This document shows positions 30,843-40,870 of a stretch of 64,000 bases of DNA, piece after piece (positions within the stretch are counted from its first letter, which is position 1; the number at the start of each line of letters is the position of its first letter). A model generated the notes under the pieces. That model was not told the DNA's origin. It made no database searches and was given only the letters and a program-made list of their open reading frames with translations. The stretch is from positions 1 through 64,000 of the forward strand of contig NZ_JAHUWT010000005.1 of NCBI RefSeq assembly GCF_019218885.1, given 5' to 3'. A program made the position numbers and the translations under genes. Origin of the DNA: Bordetella sp. BOR01 (GTDB taxonomy: Bacteria > Pseudomonadota > Gammaproteobacteria > Burkholderiales > Burkholderiaceae_B).

Positions 30843-32915
30843 ATGTCGACTCGTCCGTCCGCTGAGCCTCCGTTCTTGAACCGTGAGCTTTCGCTGCTGA
30901 AATTCAATGAACGGGTTCTGGCGATGGCGGAAAACCCCCAGGTGCCATTGCTTGAACGCTTGCGATACGTTTGTATCGTCAGTTCCAACCTGGACGAGTT
31001 CTTTGAAATCCGCATTTCCAGCCTGAAAGAGCAGCAACGGCAGAATCCGGGGCTGGTGGGGGCCGACGGACGCACGGCGGCCGAGGCCTTCGAGCGCGTA
31101 CAGCAGAAGGTGCATACCCTGGTCGACCGCCAGTACGCCTTGCTGAACGACGATATCCTGCCGCGCCTGGACGCCGAGGGTATCGCGCTGCACCATGCTT
31201 CCGAATGGAACGCCGAGCAGCAGCAATGGGCGCACAACGTGTTCAATCGCGACGTCATGCCGCTTTTGACGCCCATCGGGCTGGATCCTGCCCATCCGTT
31301 TCCGCGCGTCTACAACAAAAGCCTGAATTTCATCGTGGCCCTGTCGGGGGCCGACGCCTTCGGCCGCCAGGCCTCGATTGCCGTGGTGCAGGCGCCGCGC
31401 GCCTTGCCCCGGCTGATCAAGATGCCACCCGAAATCTCGGGCCAGCCCGAAGGCTACATTCTGCTGACCTCGCTGCTGCGAGCCTTCGTGGGCGAGCTGT
31501 TTCCCGGCCTGGAGATGCTGGGCTGCTACCAGTGGCGGGTCACGCGCAACAGCGACCTGTTCGTCGACGAAGAAGAAGTCACCAATCTGCGCCACGCCTT
31601 GCAGGGCGAGCTGTCGCAGCGCAACTTCGGCGCGGCCGTGCGCCTGGAAGTCGACCGCCTGACCCCCCCCGACCTGGAAGCCTATCTGCAGCGCGAGTTC
31701 TCGCTGACCGCCGAAGACACCTATCGCGTCAATGGTCCGGTGAACCTGTCGCGCCTGATGCAGCTTTGCAATGCCGGCACGCGCCCCGACCTGTTGTTTC
31801 CGGAATACCACGGCAGCGTGCCGGCGCCGCTCGACCGCTTGGCCGGCAAACCGGCCGAGCTGTTCGCGGCGGTGGCGCAGGCCGACCAACTGCTGCACCA
31901 TCCGTACCAGTCGTTCCAGCCCGTCATCGATTTCCTGACGGCAGCGGCCCTGGATCCGGACGTGATGGCCATCAAGCAGACCATCTATCGCACCGGCGAA
32001 GACTCCGAGCTGATGCAGATATTGCTGGCTGCCGCCCGCGCCGGCAAAGAAGTGACCGTGGTGGTCGAATTGATGGCCCGCTTCGACGAGCAAACGAACA
32101 TCAACTGGGCGGCCCGCCTGGAAGAAGTGGGCGCGCACGTGGTGTACGGCGTCGTGGCCCACAAGACGCACGCCAAGATGGCCCTGGTATTGCGCCGCGA
32201 AAAGGGCCGGCTGCGCCGCTATGCTCACCTGGGCACCGGCAACTACCACCCGCGCACCGCCCGGCTGTATACCGACTTCGGCCTGCTTACGGCCGATCCA
32301 CGGCTGTGCGAGGACATGGACAAGGTATTCACCCAGCTTACCGGCCTGGGTGCGCGGCGCACCCTGAAGGCCCTGCTGCAGTCGCCCTTTACCCTGCACG
32401 AGACCATGGTGGCGCTGATCCGGGCCGAAGCCCGGGCCGCCAAGGCCGGGCGCAAGGCACGCATCATGGCCAAGATGAATTCGCTGCTCGAAGACCAGAT
32501 CATCACCGAGCTGTACAAGGCCAGCCAGGCCGGGGTGAAGATCGACCTGGTGGTGCGCGGCGTATGCGCCTTGCGGGCCGGGGTGCCCGGATTGTCAGAC
32601 AATATCCGGGTGCGCTCGATCGTGGGGCGCTTCCTGGAACACTCGCGGGTGTTCTATTTCCACGCCGATGGCGAGGAAACCGTGTATTTGTCTTCGGCCG
32701 ACTGGATGGACCGCAACTTTTTCCGCCGGGTCGAGGTGGCTTTCCCAGTGTTCGACAAGGCGCTCAAGAAGCGGGTCATCGACGAGGCCTTCACCTATGC
32801 CCTGCGTGACAACCAGCTGGCCTGGCAGCAGCAGCCCGACGGTTCGTACGTGCGGGTGCGCACCCGGCGCGCGCCCTTCGACCTGCACGATTTCCTGATG
32901 GAGCGCCTGGGCTAG
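30843..32915 (+). CDS. ppk: Polyphosphate kinase 1
   Basis: 690 residues from ATG 30843 (MSTRPSAEPPFLNRELSLL); ATG 30831 in frame is an alternative. The N-terminal FLNRELSLLKFNERVL, the head/tail domains and the two C-terminal PLD-like domains are present. The autophosphorylated His is expected in GVVAHKTHAKMALVLR, and the region LGTGNYHPRTARLYTDFGL is highly typical. It reversibly makes polyphosphate from ATP at the membrane. A Pho-box-like promoter lies about 50 bases upstream. It is followed after 143 bases by pstS. Confidence 0.95.
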   Translation: MSTRPSAEPPFLNRELSLLKFNERVLAMAENPQVPLLERLRYVCIVSSNLDEFFEIRISSLKEQQRQNPGLVGADGRTAAEAFERVQQKVHTLVDRQYALLNDDILPRLDAEGIALHHASEWNAEQQQWAHNVFNRDVMPLLTPIGLDPAHPFPRVYNKSLNFIVALSGADAFGRQASIAVVQAPRALPRLIKMPPEISGQPEGYILLTSLLRAFVGELFPGLEMLGCYQWRVTRNSDLFVDEEEVTNLRHALQGELSQRNFGAAVRLEVDRLTPPDLEAYLQREFSLTAEDTYRVNGPVNLSRLMQLCNAGTRPDLLFPEYHGSVPAPLDRLAGKPAELFAAVAQADQLLHHPYQSFQPVIDFLTAAALDPDVMAIKQTIYRTGEDSELMQILLAAARAGKEVTVVVELMARFDEQTNINWAARLEEVGAHVVYGVVAHKTHAKMALVLRREKGRLRRYAHLGTGNYHPRTARLYTDFGLLTADPRLCEDMDKVFTQLTGLGARRTLKALLQSPFTLHETMVALIRAEARAAKAGRKARIMAKMNSLLEDQIITELYKASQAGVKIDLVVRGVCALRAGVPGLSDNIRVRSIVGRFLEHSRVFYFHADGEETVYLSSADWMDRNFFRRVEVAFPVFDKALKKRVIDEAFTYALRDNQLAWQQQPDGSYVRVRTRRAPFDLHDFLMERLG

Positions 32916-32952
32916 GGGTAAACAGGCCCTGGCGTCCCGGCCGCGTATGTGA

Positions 32953-32986
32953 CTGTCACGGTCTTGTCATGTTGCGCTTCTAAGAT
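32953..32986 (+). promoter_or_regulatory. Pho box and -10 upstream of pstS
   Basis: CTGTCAC-GGTC-TTGTCAT (32953-32970) is a near-perfect two-unit Pho box, each unit matching 6 of 7 consensus bases. TAAGAT at 32981-32986 is a -10 box 10 bases after the second unit. The strongest of the three Pho sites in this region. Confidence 0.8.
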
Positions 32987-33058
32987 TCGTTACGTCGATG
33001 ATCAGACGGGCGCTGTCAGCCCGCCACGACTTCCTCAACGAGCACAGAAGGAACCCGA

Positions 33059-34099
33059 ATGTTCAACCGTGTCTTCAAGCAAATTTCCATCGGCGTCGCC
33101 CTCAGCGGCGCCGTCTTCGCCGTGCAGGCCGCCAATATCACCGGCGCCGGCGCTTCGTTCCCGTACCCGGTCTACGCCAAGTGGGCGTCCGACTACAAGG
33201 CTGCCTCCAACAACGCTGTCAACTACCAGTCCATTGGTTCGGGCGGCGGCCAGCAACAGATCAAGGCCAAGACGGTCGACTTCGGCGCGTCCGACGACCC
33301 CTTGAAGGCCGATGACCTGGAAAAGAGCGGCCTGCTGCAGTTCCCGGCCGTGATCGGCGGCACCGTGCCGGTGATCAACGTCGAAGGCATCAAGCCGGGC
33401 CAACTGAAGCTGTCCGGCCCCCTGCTGGCCGATATCTTCCTGGGCAAGGTCAAGAAATGGGACGATGACGCGATCAAGGCGCTGAACCCCGATACCAAGC
33501 TGCCTTCGGCCGACATCATCGTGGTGCACCGCTCCGACGGTTCGGGCACGACCTTCGGCTGGACCAACTACCTGTCGAAAGTCTCGCCCGAATGGAAAGA
33601 AAAAGTGGGCGAGGGCAAGGCCGTGAAGTGGCCCACCGGCCAGGGCGGCAAGGGTAATGAAGGCGTGGCTGCCTACGTCGGCCAGCTGAAGAACTCGATC
33701 GGCTACGTCGAATACGCCTACGCCAAGCAGAACAATCTGTCCTGGACCCAGTTGCAGAACAAGGACGGCCAGTTCGTGCAGCCCGAGCAGTCGGCCTTTG
33801 CCGCCGCTGCCGCCAATGCCGACTGGAAGAGCGCGCCCGGCATGGGCGTGGTGCTGACCAACGAGCCCGGTGCCGAATCGTGGCCCGTGACCGCCGCCAC
33901 CTTCATCCTGGTGCACAAGGTGCAGGACAAGCCCGAGCAAGGCCGCGCCGTGCTGGAATTCTTCGACTGGGCCTTCAAGAATGGCAACAAGTCGGCCGAA
34001 GCGCTGGACTACGTGCCTTTGCCCGACTCGGTGACGGCTGAAATCCGTGCCGCCTGGGGCGAAATCAAGAGCGCCGACGGCAAGCCGGTCTGGAAGTAA
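33059..34099 (+). CDS. pstS: Periplasmic phosphate-binding protein PstS
   Basis: 346 residues with a signal peptide ending near residue 23 (AVFAVQAA). The mature protein starts NITGAGASFPYPVYAKWAS, and the phosphate-ligand segments GSGGGQQQIKAKTVDFGASD and HRSDGSGTTFGWTNYLS are intact. It captures phosphate for the PstCAB importer and is normally the most abundant product of the operon. A near-consensus Pho box sits 89-106 bases upstream, and a very stable hairpin lies between it and pstC. Confidence 0.97.
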   Translation: MFNRVFKQISIGVALSGAVFAVQAANITGAGASFPYPVYAKWASDYKAASNNAVNYQSIGSGGGQQQIKAKTVDFGASDDPLKADDLEKSGLLQFPAVIGGTVPVINVEGIKPGQLKLSGPLLADIFLGKVKKWDDDAIKALNPDTKLPSADIIVVHRSDGSGTTFGWTNYLSKVSPEWKEKVGEGKAVKWPTGQGGKGNEGVAAYVGQLKNSIGYVEYAYAKQNNLSWTQLQNKDGQFVQPEQSAFAAAAANADWKSAPGMGVVLTNEPGAESWPVTAATFILVHKVQDKPEQGRAVLEFFDWAFKNGNKSAEALDYVPLPDSVTAEIRAAWGEIKSADGKPVWK

Positions 34100-34118
34100 A
34101 CGCAGTCTGCTGTCACGC

Positions 34119-34146
34119 GGCGCGCGGGCCCCAGGGCCTGCGCGCC
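34119..34146 (+). other. Very stable hairpin between pstS and pstC
   Basis: A 13-pair stem (GGCGCGCGGGCCC / GGGCCTGCGCGCC, one G-U pair) with a minimal CA loop lies 20 bases after the pstS stop. No T-run follows. Such intercistronic structures commonly protect the upstream message, allowing more PstS than PstCAB. Confidence 0.6.
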
Positions 34147-34201
34147 AAGCTGCGCCGCCCCGCGCATGCCTCCCGAAGCGCATACCAAGGAAAGTCCATC
34201 C

Positions 34202-35218
34202 ATGAGCGCGGTAATGGATAATACGGTGTTGCTACCGTCCCGCGAGACGGATTCCGTCACCACCGGCACGCCCTCGCCTATGAAGCAAAGCAAAAACGCG
34301 CTAATGGATGCGCTGTTCAAGAACCTGACCCGGCTGTTCGCCTTCCTGGTGTTCATCTTGCTGGCGGCCATCATGGTGTCGCTGATCTACGGCAGCCGCG
34401 AGACCCTGGCCAAGTACGGCCTTTCGTTCCTGTGGACGAACGACTGGGACCCGGTCCAGCAGAATTTCGGCGCGGTGGTGCCAATCGTGGGCACGCTGCT
34501 GACCTCGGCCATTGCGCTGATCATCGCCGTGCCCGTTTCGTTCGGCATCGCCATCTTCCTGACCGAACTGTCGCCCGCCTGGTTGCGCCGCCCGCTGGGC
34601 ACCGCCGTCGAGATGCTGGCGGCCATCCCCAGCATCATCTACGGCATGTGGGGCCTGTTCGTCTTCGTGCCCATCTTCCAGGAATACATACAACCGGGGC
34701 TGATCGCCACGCTGGGCGGCCTGCCGCTGATCGGCGGCATCTTCGCCGGCCCGCCGTTCGGCATCGGCATCTTCACCGCGGGCCTGATCCTGTCCATCAT
34801 GATCATCCCGTTCATCGCCGCCGTGATGCGCGACGTATTCGAACTGGTCCCGCCGATGCTGAAAGAATCGGCCTACGGCCTGGGCGGCACCACCTGGGAA
34901 GTCATGTGGCGCGTGGTATTGCCCTTCACCAAGTCGGGCGTCATCGGCGGCATCATGCTGGGCCTGGGCCGCGCCCTGGGCGAAACGATGGCGGTCACCT
35001 TCGTCATCGGCAACGCCTTCCGCTGGCCCGAGTCGCTGTTCTCGCCGGGCAACTCCATCGCCTCGGCGCTGGCCAACGAATTCAACGAGGCCGGCGGCCT
35101 GCAGAAATCGGCGCTGCTCGAACTGGGCCTGATCCTGTTCCTGATCACCACTGTGGTGCTGGCGCTTTCCAAGGTGCTGCTGTTGCGCCTGTCCGCGGCG
35201 GAAGGCAAGCAAACCTGA
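34202..35218 (+). CDS. pstC: Phosphate ABC transporter permease PstC
   Basis: 338 residues from ATG 34202 with AAGGAAAG upstream. After a hydrophilic N-terminal stretch of about 45 residues, six membrane segments follow; the coupling-loop region [20 protein letters not shown] and the AALG-type VMWRVVLPF are typical of PstC. Together with PstA it forms the membrane channel for phosphate. The earlier in-frame start at 34166 is rejected because the ribosome site fits 34202. pstA follows after 19 bases. Confidence 0.95.
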   Translation: MSAVMDNTVLLPSRETDSVTTGTPSPMKQSKNALMDALFKNLTRLFAFLVFILLAAIMVSLIYGSRETLAKYGLSFLWTNDWDPVQQNFGAVVPIVGTLLTSAIALIIAVPVSFGIAIFLTELSPAWLRRPLGTAVEMLAAIPSIIYGMWGLFVFVPIFQEYIQPGLIATLGGLPLIGGIFAGPPFGIGIFTAGLILSIMIIPFIAAVMRDVFELVPPMLKESAYGLGGTTWEVMWRVVLPFTKSGVIGGIMLGLGRALGETMAVTFVIGNAFRWPESLFSPGNSIASALANEFNEAGGLQKSALLELGLILFLITTVVLALSKVLLLRLSAAEGKQT

Positions 35219-35237
35219 ACCGGCACCGGGAAAAGAC

Positions 35238-36095
35238 ATGGCTGAATCTGTACTGAATATGAAGAACGGCGTTTATCGCCGGCGCCACCTGGTCAACAAG
35301 GTGATGCTGGCGGTCTCGCTGGCCGCGCTGTTGTTCGGGTTGTTCTGGCTGTTCTGGATCATCTTGACCCTGCTGTTCAAGGGCGCGCCGGCCCTGTCGC
35401 TGACGCTGTTCACCGAAATCACCCCGCCGCCGGGCCAGCAGGGCGGCTTGATCAACGCCATCATCGGCAGCTTGCTGATGGCCGGCGTGGGCACCCTGAT
35501 CGGCACGCCGGTGGGCATCCTGGCCGGCACCTACCTGGCCGAATACGGCCAGCGCGGCTGGCTGGCTCCGGCCACGCGCTTCCTGAACGACGTGCTGCTG
35601 TCGGCACCGTCCATCATCATCGGCCTGTTCATCTATGCGGTGTACGTGGCGCAGGTGGGACACTATTCGGGCTGGGCCGGCGCGCTGGCGCTGGCGATAC
35701 TGGTGGTTCCGGTGGTGGTGCGCACCACCGACAACATGCTGATGCTGGTGCCCAACAGCCTGCGCGAGGCAACCGCGGCGCTGGGCTGCCCCAAGTGGCG
35801 CATGATCACCCTGGTGTGCTACCGCGCTGCCAAGACGGGCATCATCACCGGCATCCTGCTGGCCATCGCCCGCATCTCGGGCGAAACCGCGCCGCTGCTG
35901 TTTACCGCGCTGTCGAACCAGTTCATGTCGCTGAACATGAACCAGCCCATGGCCAACCTGCCGGTGGTCATCTACCAATACGCCGCCAGCCCGTTCCAGG
36001 ACTGGAACGACCTGGCCTGGGCCGGCGCCACCCTGATCACCCTGCTGGTGCTGGGGATCAACATCGTGGCCCGCAACCTGTTCCGCAAATCGTGA
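35238..36095 (+). CDS. pstA: Phosphate ABC transporter permease PstA
   Basis: 285 residues with about six membrane segments. The coupling loop [20 protein letters not shown] and [13 protein letters not shown] are PstA hallmarks. It pairs with PstC. The spacing to pstC (19 bases) and to pstB (41 bases) and the common direction indicate one pstSCAB operon driven from the Pho-box promoter before pstS. Confidence 0.95.
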   Translation: MAESVLNMKNGVYRRRHLVNKVMLAVSLAALLFGLFWLFWIILTLLFKGAPALSLTLFTEITPPPGQQGGLINAIIGSLLMAGVGTLIGTPVGILAGTYLAEYGQRGWLAPATRFLNDVLLSAPSIIIGLFIYAVYVAQVGHYSGWAGALALAILVVPVVVRTTDNMLMLVPNSLREATAALGCPKWRMITLVCYRAAKTGIITGILLAIARISGETAPLLFTALSNQFMSLNMNQPMANLPVVIYQYAASPFQDWNDLAWAGATLITLLVLGINIVARNLFRKS

Positions 36096-36136
36096 TCGCA
36101 TGCCGGCGCCTGTGCGCGCCGGCCTCAGGAAGATAA

Positions 36137-36925
<789 letters not shown>

Positions 36926-36988
36926 GCCAGGCGAACGCCTGGCGCCTGACACGCCCGTGCCGCGCGGGCTTTCCTGTCCCGCCCTGAC

Positions 36989-37013
36989 GTCGGCCATGTG
37001 CCGGCGTTTTTTT
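36989..37013 (+). terminator. Intrinsic terminator after pstB
   Basis: Stem GTCGGC / GCCGGC (one G-U pair), loop CATGT, then G and seven T residues. It closes the pstSCAB operon 64 bases after pstB. Confidence 0.72.
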
Positions 37014-37095
37014 GCCGGCCCACTACGCGGCCCACTGGCCCCTGCACGTCCAGAGAACCTGCATCGTTGACAGGGGCCGGACGCCTGCCTATATT

Positions 37096-37132
37096 GTTCA
37101 TATATAAGTATTTATGGTTCACATATATGAAC
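37096..37132 (+). promoter_or_regulatory. Repeated GTTCA(T/C)ATAT operator covering the iclR-type start codon
   Basis: GTTCATATAT at 37096 is repeated as GTTCACATAT at 37117, exactly 21 bases (two helical turns) apart, and its inverse ATATATGAAC lies at 37123-37132, so that GTTCA-N6-TGAAC is a dyad overlapping the ATG at 37127. Autorepression by the encoded regulator is the simplest reading. Confidence 0.5.
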
Positions 37133-37870
37133 GATCAAGTGAAATCGGCTTCCCGCGTACTGGATATCCTGGAACTCTTTTCCAGCATCACCGACCCCAT
37201 GGGGGTCAGCGATGTCGCCAAGCGCCTGAACCTGCCCAAGAGCAGCGCGCAAGCCTTGCTGCTGACCCTGGCCGCGCGCGGCTACCTGGTTCGACAGGGG
37301 GCCGACTACCTGCTGCCGCCCGAACTGAAGGGCGGGTGGGTCGGCGGGATGCGCACGCGCTTGCAGGGCATTGCGGGGCCGGTAATGGAACGCGCTGCGC
37401 AGGAAAGCGGCGAGTCCCTGTTCCTCGGCATGCTGGCCCCGACCGGCCAGGTGCAGTACCTGGCCAAGACAGTCAGCGCACAAGAGATTCGCTATGACGC
37501 GGCGCTGCAGCCCTTGCGGCCGGCCCATTGCACGTCGATGGGGCTGGTGATGCTGGCTTACGCGCCCGGCTACGAGCCCGGCGATACCGCCTTCCAGGCA
37601 CATACCCCGCACACCATCACCGACCCGGCAAAGATCGCCCGGCTCTTGGCGGATGCCCGGCGCGACGGCTACGCCGAAGTCCTGGATGGCCACGTGGAAG
37701 GCGCCTCTGGCGTCTCGGCGCCGATTTTCGACTCAGGAGAAGCCGTGGTGGCGGCGCTGAACATAGGCGCTCCAACCTGGCGCTACGAGCGCAATCGCAA
37801 GCTCTTGATCGATATCGTCTGCCGCGAGGCCCGGGCCGTCACGGCCTTGCTGCGCGGCACGGCAGCCTGA
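37127..37870 (+). CDS. IclR family transcriptional regulator
   Basis: 247 residues from ATG 37127. The winged-helix domain (about 6-60: KSASRVLDILELFSSI, MGVSDVAKRLNLPKSSAQAL) is followed by the GAF-like effector domain with CTSMGLVMLAYAPGY and the C-terminal ISAPI-like segment SGVSAPIFDSGEAVVAALNIG. It probably controls the DapA-like lyase and Bug genes that follow in the same direction, and itself through the repeated operator over its start. Ligand unknown. Confidence 0.9.
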   Translation: MNDQVKSASRVLDILELFSSITDPMGVSDVAKRLNLPKSSAQALLLTLAARGYLVRQGADYLLPPELKGGWVGGMRTRLQGIAGPVMERAAQESGESLFLGMLAPTGQVQYLAKTVSAQEIRYDAALQPLRPAHCTSMGLVMLAYAPGYEPGDTAFQAHTPHTITDPAKIARLLADARRDGYAEVLDGHVEGASGVSAPIFDSGEAVVAALNIGAPTWRYERNRKLLIDIVCREARAVTALLRGTAA

Positions 37871-37950
37871 TCCTGTTGAAGGCAGGCGGGTTGCGCAGCC
37901 CGCCTGCGACGTAGTTCATTCGCGGCGCTAACTTGAAGGAGACAGAGGCA

Positions 37951-38877
37951 ATGAGCAAGCAGAAGGTTTTCCAGCCACAAGATATCAACGGCATATTGCC
38001 GCCGCTGGCCACGCCATTCGACAGCGACGAGAACGTCGATGCGGCGGTGCTGCGCCGCGAGGTGCAGTACATGCTGGAGCAGGGCGTGCATGGATTGGTG
38101 CCGGGCGGCAGCGCCGGCGAGGGCTACACGCTGTCGGTGGACGAGCTGCGGCAGGTGGTGGGCACCACTTGCGAAGAGGTCGCGGGCCGTGTGCCGGTCG
38201 TGGCCGGGGTCATCGTCAACAGCACCCGGCAGGCTATCGAACGGTCGAAGGCGCTGGCCGACCTGGGAGTCTCCGCGCTGCAGATCACGCCCGTCCACTA
38301 CATCTACAAGAATGACGACGAGGCGATGATCCGCCACTACGGCGCCATCCAGGACGCGGTAGGCATCCCCATCATTATCTACAACGTCATTCCGTGGAAC
38401 TATCTGTCGGTCGACCTGCTGCTGCGCATGATGCGCGAGGTTCCCGGCGTGTACGGGGTCAAGCAGAGCGCCAGCGATGTGAAATCGCTGGCCGACCTGA
38501 TCATGCGCTGCGAGCCTGGCAACCGCATCTACGCGGCGATCGACGCGCTGCTGTACCCCACCTTTGCCCTGGGCGCGCATGGCGCGATCTCGCAGATCCT
38601 GACCGCGGCGCCGGGGCCTTGCGTGGAACTGTGGAAGCTGGTGCAGGCGGGCGACCATATGAGCGCACTTGCATTGCACACGCAATTGCTGGAAATGTGG
38701 AATGCCATTGCTGGCGATAACCGCCTGTCGGTAACCAAGTACGCACTGGCCCTGCAAGGCGTGCCGGTGGGAAGCCCGCGCGCGCCCATGGCGCCCGCCA
38801 GCGGCCAGCAGAAAGAAAATATCCGCCAGGCGCTGGCCAAGATTCTCGGAGACCGGATGTTGCAGCCCGCGGCGTAG
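37951..38877 (+). CDS. DapA/N-acetylneuraminate-lyase superfamily Schiff-base aldolase
   Basis: 308 residues from ATG 37951 with GAAGGAGA upstream; a TTG at 37933 is less likely. Catalytic Tyr144 is in IIIYNVIP and Schiff-base Lys171 in GVKQSAS. The pyruvate-carboxylate-binding loop, GTTGE in true dihydrodipicolinate synthases, reads GGSAGE (52-57), so lysine synthesis is unlikely. A 2-keto acid lyase or dehydratase of a sugar acid or related compound is inferred. The following Bug gene may supply its substrate and the preceding IclR gene its regulator. Confidence 0.88.
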   Translation: MSKQKVFQPQDINGILPPLATPFDSDENVDAAVLRREVQYMLEQGVHGLVPGGSAGEGYTLSVDELRQVVGTTCEEVAGRVPVVAGVIVNSTRQAIERSKALADLGVSALQITPVHYIYKNDDEAMIRHYGAIQDAVGIPIIIYNVIPWNYLSVDLLLRMMREVPGVYGVKQSASDVKSLADLIMRCEPGNRIYAAIDALLYPTFALGAHGAISQILTAAPGPCVELWKLVQAGDHMSALALHTQLLEMWNAIAGDNRLSVTKYALALQGVPVGSPRAPMAPASGQQKENIRQALAKILGDRMLQPAA

Positions 38878-38937
38878 CCGCAAACAGAATCCGCGACGAC
38901 GGGTTCTTCCCCAAGCAGGGCCTAGAGGAGACATCTG

Positions 38938-39900
38938 ATGAAAACGCTCATCCATGCAGCGGCAGGCCTGGTACTTTCCTTGATGATAGGCAGCGCGTCC
39001 GCGCAGTATCCGGACAAGCCATTGCGCCTGATCGTGCCGTTCTCGCCGGGCGGCACCACCGATGCCGTGGCGCGGGTCATGGCGCAATACCTGGGCCAGT
39101 TGATCGATCAGCCTGTCGCTGTCGAGAACAAGGGCGGCGGCAGCACCATCATCGGCACCGAGGCGCTGGCGCGCGCCGCGCCCGACGGCTATACCCTGAT
39201 GCTGGCCACCCCGGACTTCACCGTCAATCCCAGCCTGCGCGCCAAGCTGCCATACGACACGCTGAAAGACTTCACGCCCATTGCGTTGATCGGCACCTAT
39301 CCGATGCTGCTGGTCACCCGCGTCGGCGGCGGGCTGGATTCGACACGGGCACTGCTGGACCAGGCCAAGGCGCATCCCAAGCGGCTCAGTTTCGCGTCCG
39401 CCGGCAATGGCTCCATGCCGCACCTTTGCGCCGAACTGCTGATGTCGCTGGCGCATGTGGATCTGATGCATGTTCCATTCAAGGGCAATGGGCCGGCCTT
39501 GACCGACCTGGTGGCGGGCCGCGTGTCGATGCTGTTCAGCGGCGCGCCGGCAGTCGATGGCCTGGTTCAGAGCGGCAAGTTGCAGGTGCTGGCCGTTACC
39601 AGCAAAACCCGCCATCCCTCGCTGCCCGATGTGCCCACGCTGGCTGAAAGCGGTGTGCCGGGCTACGAGGTGATCGCGTGGTTTGGCGTACTGGCGCCGG
39701 CTGGCGTGCCGGCCGATGTCGTCCAGCGCCTGAACACGGCGATCGGCGCCGTGATGGCCATGCCCGAGGTACGGGAAAAACTGTCCAGCCTGGGCGCCGA
39801 CCTGCGCGCCAGCACGCCGGCCGAATTCGACAGCCAGATCAGGTCCGAAATCGACAAATGGGGCAGGGTGGTCAAGACGGCGGGCATCGAGGCCTACTGA
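38938..39900 (+). CDS. Bug-family periplasmic binding protein
   Basis: 320 residues with signal peptide MKTLIHAAAGLVLSLMIGSA SA-type ending before QYPDKPLRLIV. Bug motifs: VPFSPGGTTDAVARVMAQYLG, VENKGGGSTIIGTEALARA, APDGYTLMLATPDF, HVPFKGNGPALTDLVAGRV and GVLAPAGVPADVVQRL. It follows the DapA-like lyase by 60 bases, with AGAGGAGAC upstream of the ATG, and ends the IclR-linked cassette. No membrane components are nearby, so it must share TctAB with other systems or act as a sensor. Confidence 0.9.
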   Translation: MKTLIHAAAGLVLSLMIGSASAQYPDKPLRLIVPFSPGGTTDAVARVMAQYLGQLIDQPVAVENKGGGSTIIGTEALARAAPDGYTLMLATPDFTVNPSLRAKLPYDTLKDFTPIALIGTYPMLLVTRVGGGLDSTRALLDQAKAHPKRLSFASAGNGSMPHLCAELLMSLAHVDLMHVPFKGNGPALTDLVAGRVSMLFSGAPAVDGLVQSGKLQVLAVTSKTRHPSLPDVPTLAESGVPGYEVIAWFGVLAPAGVPADVVQRLNTAIGAVMAMPEVREKLSSLGADLRASTPAEFDSQIRSEIDKWGRVVKTAGIEAY

Positions 39901-39943
39901 TGCCCGGCAACGCTCGCCCAGGCGTACCCAGGTGCATCAAGGA

Positions 39944-40870
39944 TCAAGGGCGGCCCGCGATGCGGGCCGCTTCGCGGGCCGAGGCGGGCAGCATGGCGCC
40001 GTGGCCCAGGCCGGGGAAGCTGCGGTAATGCACCGTGAGCCCCGGCTTGCCGTCCAGTTCGCTGGCCAGTGCGCGCGCGCTGGCGCTGCCTGCGGGCGCC
40101 ACGCGATGCGGCGCGGCACGTTCCGGGCGTGAACGTTCCGAGCCGCCCACCCACAGGTAAAGCTGCCGAGGAGCGGTAGTGCAGCAGTGGGCCGTATCCA
40201 GTTCGCGCAGGCGTTCGGCCATGTGCGGCGCGTGCCACCATAGCGACGGGCTGGCCGCCACGTAGCGCTGGAAAGCCTGTGGCTGCGTGCGCAGCGCATG
40301 CAGCACGAACAGGCCGCCGTATGAATGCCCATACAAGGTCTGGCGGGCTGTGTCGACAGGGGCGGCCGCCTGTACCAGCGGCTTGACGCGCTGCTGGATC
40401 AGGTCCAGCCAGGCATCGGCGCCGCCATTGCGGCGGCCCGGTTGACGCGGGTCGGGGGCGCCCTGGCCATCGCTGCCGGGCGGACGCGGCGTGTAATCCC
40501 ACGCGCGTGCCTGCACATCCAGGCGCGCATCGATGTCGTAGCCGATGCCCACCAGTACCGCGGCGGGCCGCTCACCCGCGTCGGCCAGCGCCTGCAGCGT
40601 GGCATTGCCATCCAGCAGATACAGGACAGGCCAGCCCACGGCGGGCGGCGGCCCGGCCGGCACGATCAGGTCCAGGCGTACGTCGCGCAAGCCCTCGCCG
40701 CGCGGCAGCACGATCTGCCGGGCCAGGCCCAGCAGTCCCAGCCGGGCGCGGGCCTGGGCGGCAGACATGCCGTCGTCCAGCACCGGCTGGCCATGCGCGT
40801 GGGGGGCCGAGGCCAGCAGCGCCGTGCACAGCACCGCCAGGGCGGGCAGCTTCAGGCGTGCGCGCCGCAT
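39944..40870 (-). CDS. bfeB: Ferric-enterobactin-type siderophore esterase (BfeB-like)
   Basis: 308 residues from the start at 40870, whose ATG overlaps the receptor stop by one base. It has a signal peptide (LPALAVLCTALLASAPHAHG), the nucleophile elbow YGHSYGG (Ser about residue 201) and a C-terminal His in FPGLGHGAM. It belongs to the Fes/IroE/BesA-like esterases. Export suggests periplasmic cleavage of trilactone siderophores. The order regulator-receptor-esterase matches the known Bordetella bfe locus; assignment is by that context and motifs. Confidence 0.82.
   Translation of the reverse strand: MRRARLKLPALAVLCTALLASAPHAHGQPVLDDGMSAAQARARLGLLGLARQIVLPRGEGLRDVRLDLIVPAGPPPAVGWPVLYLLDGNATLQALADAGERPAAVLVGIGYDIDARLDVQARAWDYTPRPPGSDGQGAPDPRQPGRRNGGADAWLDLIQQRVKPLVQAAAPVDTARQTLYGHSYGGLFVLHALRTQPQAFQRYVAASPSLWWHAPHMAERLRELDTAHCCTTAPRQLYLWVGGSERSRPERAAPHRVAPAGSASARALASELDGKPGLTVHYRSFPGLGHGAMLPASAREAARIAGRP

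Noticed and set aside
37951-38877. Calling the lyase dapA
   Set aside because: The GTTGE loop of true dihydrodipicolinate synthase is GGSAGE and the context is a catabolic IclR/Bug cassette.
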